A stretch of 35,255 bases of DNA. Origin: Akkermansia muciniphila (GTDB lineage: Bacteria > Verrucomicrobiota > Verrucomicrobiia > Limisphaerales > SIAT01). The position numbers and the translations under genes were made by a program. The DNA lies in NCBI GenBank assembly GCA_945860945.1, contig CAMASG010000023.1, positions 1-35,255 of the forward strand, read 5' to 3'. The notes below the pieces were generated by a model. That model saw only the letters and a list, made by a program, of their open reading frames with translations. It had not been told where the DNA came from and ran no database searches. This document shows positions 13,851-21,239 of this stretch, in pieces; the stretch's first letter is position 1; the number at the start of each line of letters is the position of its first letter.

Positions 13851-15794
13851 TCAGCTGATTGCCCCGCGCTGGCGAAGCATCGTCTCCATCGCCTTGTCCA
13901 TGATGAACTCGGCGAGCGGCTTGGTCACCTCGTCCAATTCCACCGTCGCAGCCTTGAGTCGGTTCAAATCGCCAATCTGCTTCGTCGAATCTTCTGTCGC
14001 CAACGCCGACTCAACCGCAACGACGGCCGCTTCAATCTTCGCGCGATAGTCCGACTCCAATTCCTTCGCCCAATCTTCCAGCGCCTTGCGCGTGGCGACA
14101 GATGCTTCGCGCGCGCGCAGCGATGCTTCAATCCAACGACGCGACGCCAGATCCTCGAAGGCGTGCTCCACCGATTCCTCGACCATCCGCTGCACCTCGG
14201 CATCCGCCACGTCCACCGCCGACTTCATCTGCACGACAGTCTGTTTGCCCGTTTTAATATCGCGCGCCAGCACGTGAAGAATGCCGTTGGCATCGATTTC
14301 GAACTGCACACCCACACGAGGCACACCGCGCGCCGCGCGCTCGAACTCAATCGTGAACTTGCCCAAGCTCCAGTTGTCACGCGCCCGCTCGCGTTCGCCC
14401 TGCAGCACGTGGATGAGCATATCCTTCTGCTGATCCACGGCAGTTGTGAAAGCCTCGCCGGCCTTGGTCGGAATGGTCGAGTTGCGCGGGATGATGACAT
14501 TCATCAACCCGCCAAAAGTCTCGAGACCGAGGGAAAGCGGCGTCACGTCGAGCAGCAGTAGGTTCTTAAAATCGCCGGAAAGAATCGCCGCTTGAATCGC
14601 CGCACCGAGCGCCACCGCCTCGTCCGGATTCTGTGACGTGTTCAGCGCCGGCCCTTTTGCGCGATGATACTCCGTGCCCAACCGAAGCCCGCCGCGGACT
14701 TCCTCGAATTCCACGCAGCCGAACCACTCCGTCACCAATCGCCGCAGCAGCGGCATTCGCGTCTGTCCGCCAACGAGGATGACTTGATCGAGTTGCGATG
14801 ATTCCATCTTCGCGTCCGCCAAGGCCCGCAAACAATGGGCGCGAGTGCGCTCGACGATGTCGCGCGTCAACGTCTCCAGTTCCGAACGCGTAAGACGATG
14901 GCTGAAACTGAACGCCGGCGTGAGGAACGGCAGCGTAATCTCGGCCGCTTCTTCGGTCGAGAGATAGATCTTCGCCGCTTCGGCCGCTTCGCGAATGCGT
15001 GAGAGCATCACCATCCGCCCAGCATTCGCGGTTTCCGTTTTATCGGATTCGGTCAAATCCGGTCCGCCGACCTCTTTGATTTTCGCGATGAGAAATTCTA
15101 CCACGCGCTTGTCCAAATCATCGCCGCCGAGCCGCGTGTTGCCGTTCGTCGCCAACACTTGGAAGACGCCTTCGTGCAGTTCGAGGATGGAGAGATCGAA
15201 CGTCCCGCCGCCGAGATCATACACCGCGACCTTCGCCCGTTCGCTCAGCCTGTCCAAACCGTAGGCCAACGCAGCCGCGGTCGGCTCGTTGAGAATGCGT
15301 TCGACAGTGAGTCCAGCCAGTTCTCCCGCGCGCTTGGTGGCGCTGCGCTGTGCATCGTTGAAATACGCCGGCACGGTGATGACCGCGCGCGTGACTGGTT
15401 CGCCCAACGCCGCCTCGGCATCGGCCTTCAACTTCTTCAGCACCTCAGCAGAAATCTCCTCCGGCGTGAAAGCGCGGCCGTGAAGTTCTATCGTCACCGG
15501 CCCGTTCCCCTGCCCTTTCACTGGATACGTCATCAACATTTCCTCGGCGGCGATGTCTGCGCCACGGCGACCGATGAAACGCTTCACCGAATAAATCGTC
15601 TCCGCCGGACTCACCACGCGCACACGGTTGGCGGCGCGGCCGATGACGGGCATCGCGCTCGCGCTGGGAAAATGCACGACCGATGGCGTGAGGCGCTGCC
15701 CCTCGACATCGGCGATGACGAACGGAATCCCCCCGTCCACGGCAGCCACCAGCGAGTTCGTCGTACCCAGATCGATTCCAACAATTCTACTCAC
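13851..15794 (-). CDS. Hsp70-family chaperone (DnaK/HscA-like)
   Basis: An ATP-driven Hsp70 chaperone of 647 residues. The nucleotide-binding domain shows GIDLGTTNSLVA, VITVPAYFNDAQR, NEPTAAALAYG and YDLGGGTFDLS; the linker LLLLDVTPLSLG leads to a substrate-binding domain and an alpha-helical lid. TNSLVA near the N-terminus and SVKRFIGR recall HscA, the Fe-S assembly Hsp70, but no iscU, hscB or fdx is nearby, and the lid lacks a DnaK-like C-terminal tail. A segment of about 25 residues is inserted before NPDEAVALGAA (14634-14711). The GTG at 15794 places the start just before SRIVGIDLG; a GTG at 15830 is the alternative. No CIRCE element or dnaJ/grpE was seen. Confidence 0.92.
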   Translation of the reverse strand: MSRIVGIDLGTTNSLVAAVDGGIPFVIADVEGQRLTPSVVHFPSASAMPVIGRAANRVRVVSPAETIYSVKRFIGRRGADIAAEEMLMTYPVKGQGNGPVTIELHGRAFTPEEISAEVLKKLKADAEAALGEPVTRAVITVPAYFNDAQRSATKRAGELAGLTVERILNEPTAAALAYGLDRLSERAKVAVYDLGGGTFDLSILELHEGVFQVLATNGNTRLGGDDLDKRVVEFLIAKIKEVGGPDLTESDKTETANAGRMVMLSRIREAAEAAKIYLSTEEAAEITLPFLTPAFSFSHRLTRSELETLTRDIVERTRAHCLRALADAKMESSQLDQVILVGGQTRMPLLRRLVTEWFGCVEFEEVRGGLRLGTEYHRAKGPALNTSQNPDEAVALGAAIQAAILSGDFKNLLLLDVTPLSLGLETFGGLMNVIIPRNSTIPTKAGEAFTTAVDQQKDMLIHVLQGERERARDNWSLGKFTIEFERAARGVPRVGVQFEIDANGILHVLARDIKTGKQTVVQMKSAVDVADAEVQRMVEESVEHAFEDLASRRWIEASLRAREASVATRKALEDWAKELESDYRAKIEAAVVAVESALATEDSTKQIGDLNRLKAATVELDEVTKPLAEFIMDKAMETMLRQRGAIS

Positions 15795-15846
15795 ACAGAC
15801 ACGTTGCCACGAAGCGCGCGCGCCGCGCACGAATTAATTGACGCGC

Positions 15847-15875
15847 TTGAAGCGAACCGAGCCACCTCGTAATCT
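15847..15875 (+). promoter_or_regulatory. Putative promoter of the TPR-like gene, leaderless type
   Basis: TTGAAG (15847-15852), a 17-base spacer and TAATCT (15870-15875), ending exactly seven bases before the ATG at 15883. Transcription would start at or within a base or two of the ATG. Confidence 0.5.
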
Positions 15876-15882
15876 CGCTTCG

Positions 15883-16404
15883 ATGAGCGAACAGGATTCC
15901 CTCGGCCATCCCGACATTTTCCATCTGCGCGCGGCAATCGGCTGGCTGGAACTGGGAAACGCCGCCGAAGCGACGGCCGAGCTGGAACGCATCGCGCCGG
16001 AGTTGCGCGCTCACTCTCACGTGTTGCTGGCACGGCTCGACATCGCGATGGATATCAAAGATTGGCCGGCCGCGGAATCTGTGGCGCTCCGGCTCACAGA
16101 GTCGCAGCCCGACGCTGCTGGAGTTTGGATTGGCCTCGCCTACGCACGACGGCGCATCCCCGGCGGCGGGATGAAATCCGCTTACGACGCGCTGGCGAAG
16201 GTCGGCGATAAGTTTCCCGAGGAACCGATCATCCCGTTCAACCTCGCTTGTTACGCCTGCCAACTTGGCGAACTGGATGTCGCGCGTGAGTGGCTGACGA
16301 AAACGTTCCGGCGCAGTGATAAAAAGGCGCTCCTCGCGATGGCTTTGAAGGAAACCGATCTCGAACCTCTGTGGCCGTGGATCCGGGAGCAGTTCGCTGA
16401 CTAG
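15883..16404 (+). CDS. TPR-like helical repeat protein
   Basis: A 173-residue soluble protein made of helix pairs with TPR character: HLRAAIGWLELGNAAEATAELE, HVLLARLDIAMDIKDWPAAESVALRL, and a third pair around FNLACYACQLGELDVAREWL. TPR proteins act as protein-binding scaffolds; no catalytic motif is seen. The ATG at 15883 is supported by the -10 box seven bases upstream; the open frame continues upstream to 15838. It is divergent from the Hsp70 gene, with 88 bases between starts, and a link as an Hsp70 cofactor is possible but unproven. A separate promoter precedes the next gene. Confidence 0.75.
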   Translation: MSEQDSLGHPDIFHLRAAIGWLELGNAAEATAELERIAPELRAHSHVLLARLDIAMDIKDWPAAESVALRLTESQPDAAGVWIGLAYARRRIPGGGMKSAYDALAKVGDKFPEEPIIPFNLACYACQLGELDVAREWLTKTFRRSDKKALLAMALKETDLEPLWPWIREQFAD

Positions 16405-16410
16405 CCGGCG

Positions 16411-16439
16411 TTGATTCGATTCCAACTCTGCACTATCCT
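16411..16439 (+). promoter_or_regulatory. Putative coaB-like gene promoter, leaderless type
   Basis: TTGATT (16411-16416), a 17-base spacer and TATCCT (16434-16439), ending exactly seven bases before the ATG at 16447. It is the cleanest leaderless arrangement in the window. Confidence 0.55.
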
Positions 16440-16446
16440 GCGCACG

Positions 16447-17112
16447 ATGAATTGTGTCGTCACCGCTGGACCAAGCCATGAACCGCTCGACGCGGTGCGG
16501 CGGTTGACCAATTTCTCGACCGGGACGCTCGGCTCGCAACTCGCCAACTTCCTCGTCGCCCGCGGGCATCAAGTCACATTGCTGCTCGGCGAAGGCGCGA
16601 GCTACACAAGTGAACAACGCGCGCAGCAACTCGTTCGATTCACCACCACCGAGGATCTGTCACAGAAAATCGCCGCGCTCACAACCGCGCCGCCGGACGC
16701 TCTCTTCCACGCTGCGGCCGTCTCAGATTTTCGCGTGACGAAACTTTTTCGGCGCACGCCCGGCGGTCAATTGGTTCCGATCGAAGGCGGCAAGATTCCC
16801 ACGCGGTTCGGCACGCTCGTCGCCGAGTTGGCGCCGACGCCGAAGATCATCAGCCGCCTGCGACTCCTTTTTCCAGAGGCTCTCCTCGTCGGCTGGAAAT
16901 ATGAAGTGGATGGACGACGTGCCGGGGTGCTGCGTCTCGCGCGAAACCAGATGAAGCGCTGCCAGACCGACGCTTGCGTGGCCAATGGCCGCGCCTACGG
17001 TCACGGCTACGGGTTGGTCATCGGCGCGGAAAAACCGATGCACTGCGAGCAGAACGAGAATCTCTTCACGGGACTGGCCGAGCTAGTCGAACGGCGCGCC
17101 ACTCACATCTGA
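16447..17112 (+). CDS. CoaB-like phosphopantothenoylcysteine synthetase domain protein
   Basis: A 221-residue stand-alone version of the CoaB half of bacterial CoaBC (Dfp). CoaB activates phosphopantothenate with CTP and joins it to cysteine in coenzyme A synthesis. The N-terminus TAGPSHEPLDAVRRLTNFSTG matches the family motif; R18 and N22 correspond to catalytic R206 and N210 of E. coli Dfp, and HAAAVSDFRV is the next conserved block. Two positions look changed: the usual SSGKMG reads STGTLG, and the KxKK flap motif reads GGKIPTR. No CoaC domain is present in it or nearby. It could be a genuine stand-alone CoaB or a diverged relative. It overlaps the convergent argS 3' end by ten bases. Confidence 0.75.
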   Translation: MNCVVTAGPSHEPLDAVRRLTNFSTGTLGSQLANFLVARGHQVTLLLGEGASYTSEQRAQQLVRFTTTEDLSQKIAALTTAPPDALFHAAAVSDFRVTKLFRRTPGGQLVPIEGGKIPTRFGTLVAELAPTPKIISRLRLLFPEALLVGWKYEVDGRRAGVLRLARNQMKRCQTDACVANGRAYGHGYGLVIGAEKPMHCEQNENLFTGLAELVERRATHI

Positions 17113-18857
17113 TCGCTGACCTCGATGCCGAGCGTATCGAGGCCCTGCTTGAGAACGCGCGCGGTGAGATCGCACAAACCGAGGCGCGTGGCGCGTTCAA
17201 CGTCGGCAGCCTTCAGCACGGGGCACGCTTCATAAAAACGCGCGAAGTGGCCGGCGAGTTCGGAGAGATAGTTGCAGAGATAATTCGGCCGGTGCTCCGC
17301 GGCCACGGCTTCGAGCGAAAGACCAAAGTTTAGCAGATGCTTCGCCAGCGCGAACTCCTCCGGTGCAGCTAACCGGAACTCGGTCACCACGCCGCTCGCC
17401 ACGCCGGCCTTGCGAAAAATACTCTGCACGCGAGTGTAGGCGTATTGAAGATAGGGCGCGGTATTGCCCTGCAGCGCGAGCATCTTGTCCCAACTGAAAA
17501 TGTAATCGGTCTGCCGGTTCGGCAGTAAATCAGCGTACTTCACCGCGCCGAGACCGATGGTGCGGGCGATCTCGCGCTGCTTCTCCACGGGCAACTCCGG
17601 ATTCTTCTCAGCAACGACTTTGAACGCACGCTCCTCGGCCTCGTCGAGTAAACCAGCGAGCTTCACCGTCTCGCCCGAGCGGGTCTTGAAAGGTTTACCG
17701 TCCTCCCCAAGAACCGAACCGAACCACACGTGCGCGAGACGCGTCGTCGCTGCTGGTTTCCAGCGACGGAACGTGGCGAAGAGCTGCCGAAAGTGGAGTT
17801 GCTGCCGGCCGTCGGTGACGTAGATGATCTCATCCGGCTGCCACGTCGCCATTCGATGCACGAGCGTGGCGAGGTCCGTGGTCATGTAGTTCGCAGCGCC
17901 GTCGCTCTTCTGAATCAGCGCGGGATGCGGATGCCACTCGCCGTCTTCCTGCTTCAGAAACGGGTCGTCTTTTGGCGGCACTGCGCCGTCGGTGAAAATG
18001 CATATCGCGCCCTCGCTCTCGCGTGCGATACCGCAGTCGCGCAATTCCTGCACGACACTTTTGAGGTGAGGATTGTAAAAACTCTCGCCGAGCGTGTGGT
18101 CGAACTTCACGCCGAGCCGGCCGTAAATCTCATCGAACTGCCGCTGCGAAAGCGCGATCATCTCGTGCCAGATGGAGAGGTTCTCCACGTCGCCCGACTG
18201 CAGCTTCACCAATTCCTGCCGCGCGGTCTCGAGCACGGCGGCGTCTGCGTCGCACGCGGCGTTCACTGTTTTGTAGAGCCGCTCCATCTCGCCAATGGGA
18301 TCGGATTGCAACGCGGCACGGTCGAGATATTGTTTCCAACCGACGAGCAGCTTGCCGAATTGCGTGCCCCAGTCGCCGATGTGGTTGTCGGTGATGACAC
18401 GGTGGCCGAGCAGCCGCAGTGTGCGCGCGAGGCAATCACCCAGAACAGTCGAGCGGATATGCCCGACGTGCATCGGCTTCGCAACGTTCGGCGAACTGAA
18501 GTCCACGACGGCCGTGCGCGGCTGCGTCGTCTTTTCGAAGAAAAGATGTTCACCGCGTTGCGCGCTCGCGAGCTTCTGCTCAACAGTGGCACACTTAAGA
18601 CGGAAGTTGAGGAAGCCCGCACCGGCAATCTCGACCGACTCGCACCACTCGGCCACGTCGAGCTTGGCGACGACATCCGTGGCGAGTTGGCGCGGGTTCA
18701 GCTTGCGAGCCTTTGCCAGACTCATCAGCGCGTTACTTTGATAATCGCCGAACTTCGTGTCCGGGCACGGTCGCACGAGAAGCGACTCCGTGTCGGCGTC
18801 GGGCAAGACGATCCGGACGGCGGCGTGGAGGCGGTGTTCGATCTGGCGGTGGAGCAC
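17103..18857 (-). CDS. argS: Arginyl-tRNA synthetase
   Basis: Class I synthetase that charges tRNA-Arg. The 584-residue protein has the N-terminal Add-1 domain with FGDYQSNALM and GFLNFRL, the catalytic domain with NVAKPMHVGHIRST (the HIGH motif is HVGH), and the family blocks HIGDWGTQFGKL and FKTRSGETVKL; the anticodon-binding helical bundle ends in the typical Met after VSDQ. Length is normal. The start is a GTG at 18857 matching the family N-terminus. It lies 48 bases after the EIIA-like gene and is probably co-transcribed with it. The 3' end overlaps the coaB-like gene by ten bases. Confidence 0.97.
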   Translation of the reverse strand: MLHRQIEHRLHAAVRIVLPDADTESLLVRPCPDTKFGDYQSNALMSLAKARKLNPRQLATDVVAKLDVAEWCESVEIAGAGFLNFRLKCATVEQKLASAQRGEHLFFEKTTQPRTAVVDFSSPNVAKPMHVGHIRSTVLGDCLARTLRLLGHRVITDNHIGDWGTQFGKLLVGWKQYLDRAALQSDPIGEMERLYKTVNAACDADAAVLETARQELVKLQSGDVENLSIWHEMIALSQRQFDEIYGRLGVKFDHTLGESFYNPHLKSVVQELRDCGIARESEGAICIFTDGAVPPKDDPFLKQEDGEWHPHPALIQKSDGAANYMTTDLATLVHRMATWQPDEIIYVTDGRQQLHFRQLFATFRRWKPAATTRLAHVWFGSVLGEDGKPFKTRSGETVKLAGLLDEAEERAFKVVAEKNPELPVEKQREIARTIGLGAVKYADLLPNRQTDYIFSWDKMLALQGNTAPYLQYAYTRVQSIFRKAGVASGVVTEFRLAAPEEFALAKHLLNFGLSLEAVAAEHRPNYLCNYLSELAGHFARFYEACPVLKAADVERATRLGLCDLTARVLKQGLDTLGIEVSDQM

Positions 18858-18905
18858 GGTTAGAAATCAGGAAAAACCGCCGTGAAACGAGGCCAGTGCA
18901 GCGCC

Positions 18906-19373
18906 TCACTTCTTGCTCACCGGCACGCTGATGATCTGGTGCATGGCCGCGGCGTCGGGAGCTTGTTCGAGCTGCTGGCGAAATTCCTTGTTGTGAAAAA
19001 GTTTCGCGATGCTGGCGAGCGTGTGAAGATGTTTCTGGAACTGGCCGTGCGGCACGAGGAAGAGCACGACGAGGTTCACCGGCTGATTATCGAGCGCGTC
19101 GAAGTTGATGCCGCTCTTGGAACGCCCGAGAGCGCCCACGACTTCACCAATCAAATCGGTCGAAGCGTGCGGGATGCCGATGCCGAACCCGATGCCGGTG
19201 CTCATCGAAGTCTCGCGCTTCTTCACCACAGCAGTGATGGCTTCGCGATGCTCGGCCTTGATTTGGCCGCACTCGACAAGTCGGCCGATCAGCTCATCAA
19301 TCGCTTCCCAGCGATTGGTTGCTTTCAGCTCGGTGAGGATTTGCTCCTGTTGGACGATCTCGCTCAGCGTCAT
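18906..19373 (-). CDS. PTS EIIA-like protein (PtsN/EIIA-Ntr or fructose type)
   Basis: A 155-residue EIIA domain. EIIA proteins accept phosphate on a histidine; the Ntr type has regulatory roles (nitrogen and potassium homeostasis) rather than sugar transport. The active-site block GIGFGIGIPHAST contains the phosphorylated His (H69), and the following segments with NLVVLFLVPHGQFQKHLHTLASIAKLF fit the family. No HPr, EI, EIIB or EIIC gene is in the window, which favours a regulatory role. The ATG at 19373 is the family-like start; the open frame continues upstream. It precedes argS, probably as an operon. Confidence 0.88.
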   Translation of the reverse strand: MTLSEIVQQEQILTELKATNRWEAIDELIGRLVECGQIKAEHREAITAVVKKRETSMSTGIGFGIGIPHASTDLIGEVVGALGRSKSGINFDALDNQPVNLVVLFLVPHGQFQKHLHTLASIAKLFHNKEFRQQLEQAPDAAAMHQIISVPVSKK

Positions 19374-19475
19374 AAAACCAGCGGCGTTAGTTTTCGCCCG
19401 AAGGCGCACATCAATGCAAGAGCGAATTCCTGCGCATGCGTTGTTGTTACGCTGCGTCCGATTTCTTTTCTCAAC

Positions 19476-20198
19476 TCAGAAGAGTCGACCGAGGCGATGA
19501 AGAATCAGTCCCGTGTGCTCGAACCACCAACCGAACGCGTTCCACACGCTCACCTTATTCGTCAGCAGCGGCACGCCCACGAGCAACACCAGCACGTTGC
19601 CGAGAAAAATAATCACGGCCGAGAAAAGGTAGCCCTGCGAAGTGATGTCGCTCTGCCGCGTCTGCAAGACGTGCCACGTGAGCGTGATGTGGAAGGCGTA
19701 CGCCGCGCCCACCAGCAAATGAAACCAGACGAGATAGCTCGACCAATCCCAAATCAGCCGACCGATGGCGAAGAACGCGACCACCAGCACCGCGTAGAGC
19801 GGGAAAAAATACGGTGCGAGCGCGATGAGAAAATTGTTCTTCGTCACCACCACGTGCCCTCCTTCGCTCGTCGCCTTGAACTGCCGCACGTTGCCGGCGA
19901 AGAGCCACGTCCAGAGCGCGTGCGTTAGTTCGTGGCCGAAAACGTAGAGGAGCATCGGCTTCGGCAGCAGTAGATAAATCACCACCCAACAAGCCGCGCC
20001 CGCCAGCAGCGGTACCCACGTCGTGTCCGCGCCGCCACAGCTACGCAGTACTTGCCAAAACGCCAATGCCGCGCCGCCGCATATCGGCAGCAGCAGAATG
20101 GCCACGATGAATTTTCCCCACTTCGGCACGCGCCGAGGATTCCGAAGCCGAACCATGGAAGCCAGCAGAAACAGGCCGACGCACTCTTTCAATTCCAC
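19476..20198 (-). CDS. Integral membrane protein with HExxH motif, M50-like
   Basis: A 240-residue protein with about six membrane segments. The motif YVFGHELTHALW (H89-E90-x-x-H93) sits at the end of a helix, as in the zinc site of intramembrane M50 metalloproteases, followed by a charged stretch with GGHVVVTKNN. I see no NPDG motif typical of site-2 proteases, so it is a distant relative or an M50-like protein of unknown activity. The GTG at 20198 has GGGAG about a dozen bases upstream; the ATG at 20156 (226 residues) is an alternative. It is divergent from pyrE and 102 bases upstream of the EIIA-like gene. Confidence 0.6.
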   Translation of the reverse strand: MELKECVGLFLLASMVRLRNPRRVPKWGKFIVAILLLPICGGAALAFWQVLRSCGGADTTWVPLLAGAACWVVIYLLLPKPMLLYVFGHELTHALWTWLFAGNVRQFKATSEGGHVVVTKNNFLIALAPYFFPLYAVLVVAFFAIGRLIWDWSSYLVWFHLLVGAAYAFHITLTWHVLQTRQSDITSQGYLFSAVIIFLGNVLVLLVGVPLLTNKVSVWNAFGWWFEHTGLILHRLGRLF

Positions 20199-20232
20199 GA
20201 CATTGGGAATCTCTCCCGATAAATTTTACTCT

Positions 20233-20259
20233 TTGAACTTTGTCTGATGTTCTTACAGT
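20233..20259 (+). promoter_or_regulatory. Possible pyrE promoter, near-leaderless
   Basis: TTGAAC (20233-20238), a short 15-base spacer and TACAGT (20254-20259), ending six bases before the pyrE ATG. The surrounding interval is AT-rich compared with the rest and must also drive the divergent membrane protein gene. Confidence 0.35.
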
Positions 20260-20265
20260 GCGCGC

Positions 20266-20832
20266 ATGACTGACGCTCAAGCGCTCCAGATTTTCCGCGA
20301 CAGCGGCGCCTTGCTTGAGGGCCACTTCGTCCTCCGCAGCGGCCTGCACAGCCGCCAATTCTTTCAGTGCGCGCTCGCACTCCAGCAGATGCCGATTGTC
20401 GAACAACTCGGCGCCGCGCTCGCAGAAAAGCTCCGCCCACTCGGTGCCGTCACGGTCATCGCGCCCGCGATGGGCGGCTTGGTCATCGGCCAAGAAGTCG
20501 CCCGTCAACTGCGTCTTCGCTTCATCTTCGCCGAGAAAGAGGAGGGCAAGCTCGTCCTGCGACGGGGCTTCAAGATTTCCAGCGGCGAGAAACTTCTCGT
20601 CATCGAAGACGTCGTCACCAAAGGCGGGCGTCTGCAGGAGACCGTCGATATCGTCCGCGCCCACAGCGGCACGGTCGCCGGAATCGGCATGGTCGTGGAC
20701 CGTTCCAACGGCGCGGTGAACTTGGGCGTACCCACCTTCAGCCTGCTGCGGATGAACGTGGAAACCTTCGCGCCCGACCAACTCCCCGCCGACCTCGCCA
20801 AGATTCCGGTGCTGAAACCCGGCAGCAAGTAA
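20266..20832 (+). CDS. pyrE: Orotate phosphoribosyltransferase
   Basis: PyrE converts orotate and phosphoribosyl pyrophosphate to orotidine monophosphate in pyrimidine synthesis. The 188-residue protein has the N-terminal block GHFVLRSGLHSRQFFQC, the MGGLVIGQEVA loop, KEEGKLVLRRGF with the catalytic Lys region, and the phosphoribosyl pyrophosphate motif VIEDVVTKGG. Length is normal for the short bacterial type. The ATG at 20266 has no Shine-Dalgarno; a -10-like box lies six bases upstream. A weak hairpin follows the stop. Confidence 0.96.
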   Translation: MTDAQALQIFRDSGALLEGHFVLRSGLHSRQFFQCALALQQMPIVEQLGAALAEKLRPLGAVTVIAPAMGGLVIGQEVARQLRLRFIFAEKEEGKLVLRRGFKISSGEKLLVIEDVVTKGGRLQETVDIVRAHSGTVAGIGMVVDRSNGAVNLGVPTFSLLRMNVETFAPDQLPADLAKIPVLKPGSK

Positions 20833-20834
20833 TC

Positions 20835-20849
20835 AAGGCTGTGCCTTTT
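20835..20849 (+). terminator. Weak possible terminator after pyrE
   Basis: AAGGC (20835-20839) and GCCTT (20843-20847) form a five-base stem with a three-base loop, with TTTT at 20846-20849, just after the pyrE stop. It is short and may be inefficient. Confidence 0.3.
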
Positions 20850-20854
20850 CGCAG

Positions 20855-20884
20855 TTGACGCTGTTGCTCGGCGACTCGTAGGGT
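20855..20884 (+). promoter_or_regulatory. Possible promoter of the DUF5679 gene
   Basis: TTGACG (20855-20860), an 18-base spacer and TAGGGT (20879-20884); the -35 is good and the -10 poor. The predicted leader of about 45 bases contains AAAGG (20924-20928), five bases before the ATG at 20934. Confidence 0.3.
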
Positions 20885-20933
20885 TTCGGGAACACAGGAT
20901 GGCCAACCAGAGATGCTGTCCAGAAAGGCTCCC

Positions 20934-21104
20934 ATGTCCGAAGGTTATTGCGTCAAGTGCAAGGCGAAGAAGGAGATTATCAACCCAGCCGAGGAGACGA
21001 TGAAGAACGGTCGCAAGGCAATCAAAGGCAAGTGCCCCACCTGCGGCACCGTGATGTTCAAGATTCTCGGCAAGGCTGCGGGCGCCCCGCCGACTGCCAG
21101 TTGA
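20934..21104 (+). CDS. DUF5679-type zinc ribbon protein
   Basis: A 56-residue protein with two CxxC knuckles, C6xxC9 (YCVKCKAKK) and C34xxC37 (KCPTCGT), separated by the conserved ETMKNGRKAIKG segment. This matches DUF5679, small zinc ribbons of unknown function often found in Actinobacteria, Chloroflexi and others. The ATG at 20934 has AAAGG five bases upstream, better placed than the in-frame ATG at 20913. A strong terminator hairpin follows the stop, so this gene is not part of the downstream operon. Confidence 0.85.
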   Translation: MSEGYCVKCKAKKEIINPAEETMKNGRKAIKGKCPTCGTVMFKILGKAAGAPPTAS

Positions 21105-21152
21105 TTTGATTCTGCCAGATTTTGTTTCGACAAACCGGCTTCACCCGTGCGC

Positions 21153-21189
21153 CAAAAGCCAGGCTCTGTCGTGGCTTTTGCTTTTCCTG
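21153..21189 (+). terminator. Strong terminator hairpin upstream of the MoxR operon
   Basis: CAAAAGCCA (21153-21161) and TGGCTTTTG (21172-21180) pair perfectly over nine bases around a ten-base loop, followed by CTTTTCC. It ends the DUF5679 unit, lies immediately before the operon promoter at 21192, and shows that the in-frame GTG at 21147 is not the start of the next gene. Confidence 0.7.
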
Positions 21190-21191
21190 AA

Positions 21192-21220
21192 TTGACGCTT
21201 CCACCCCTCGGCTCTACGCT
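21192..21220 (+). promoter_or_regulatory. Putative promoter of the eight-gene MoxR/ABC/VWA operon
   Basis: TTGACG (21192-21197, five of six matches), a 17-base spacer and TACGCT (21215-21220). The -10 ends 19 bases before the ATG at 21240, giving a leader of about 12 bases. It directly follows the terminator at 21153-21189. Confidence 0.5.
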
Positions 21221-21239
21221 ACACCAGAGTTACTTGCTC

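Noticed and set aside
15795-15882. Heat-shock CIRCE element or HrcA site between the Hsp70 and TPR genes
   Set aside because: No TTAGCACTC-N9-GAGTGCTAA-like inverted repeat is present.
17730-18863. Plus-strand open frame (377 codons) antisense to argS
   Set aside because: argS is unambiguous on the other strand, and the frame has no domain pattern.
18882-19928. Plus-strand open frame (348 codons) over the EIIA-like and membrane protein genes
   Set aside because: It spans two real minus-strand genes and their spacer, with no motif, and looks like a shadow.
21147-21239. Upstream GTG start (21147) for the first gene of the MoxR operon
   Set aside because: The segment contains the terminator hairpin and the promoter; translation from 21147 would need the mRNA to start upstream of both.
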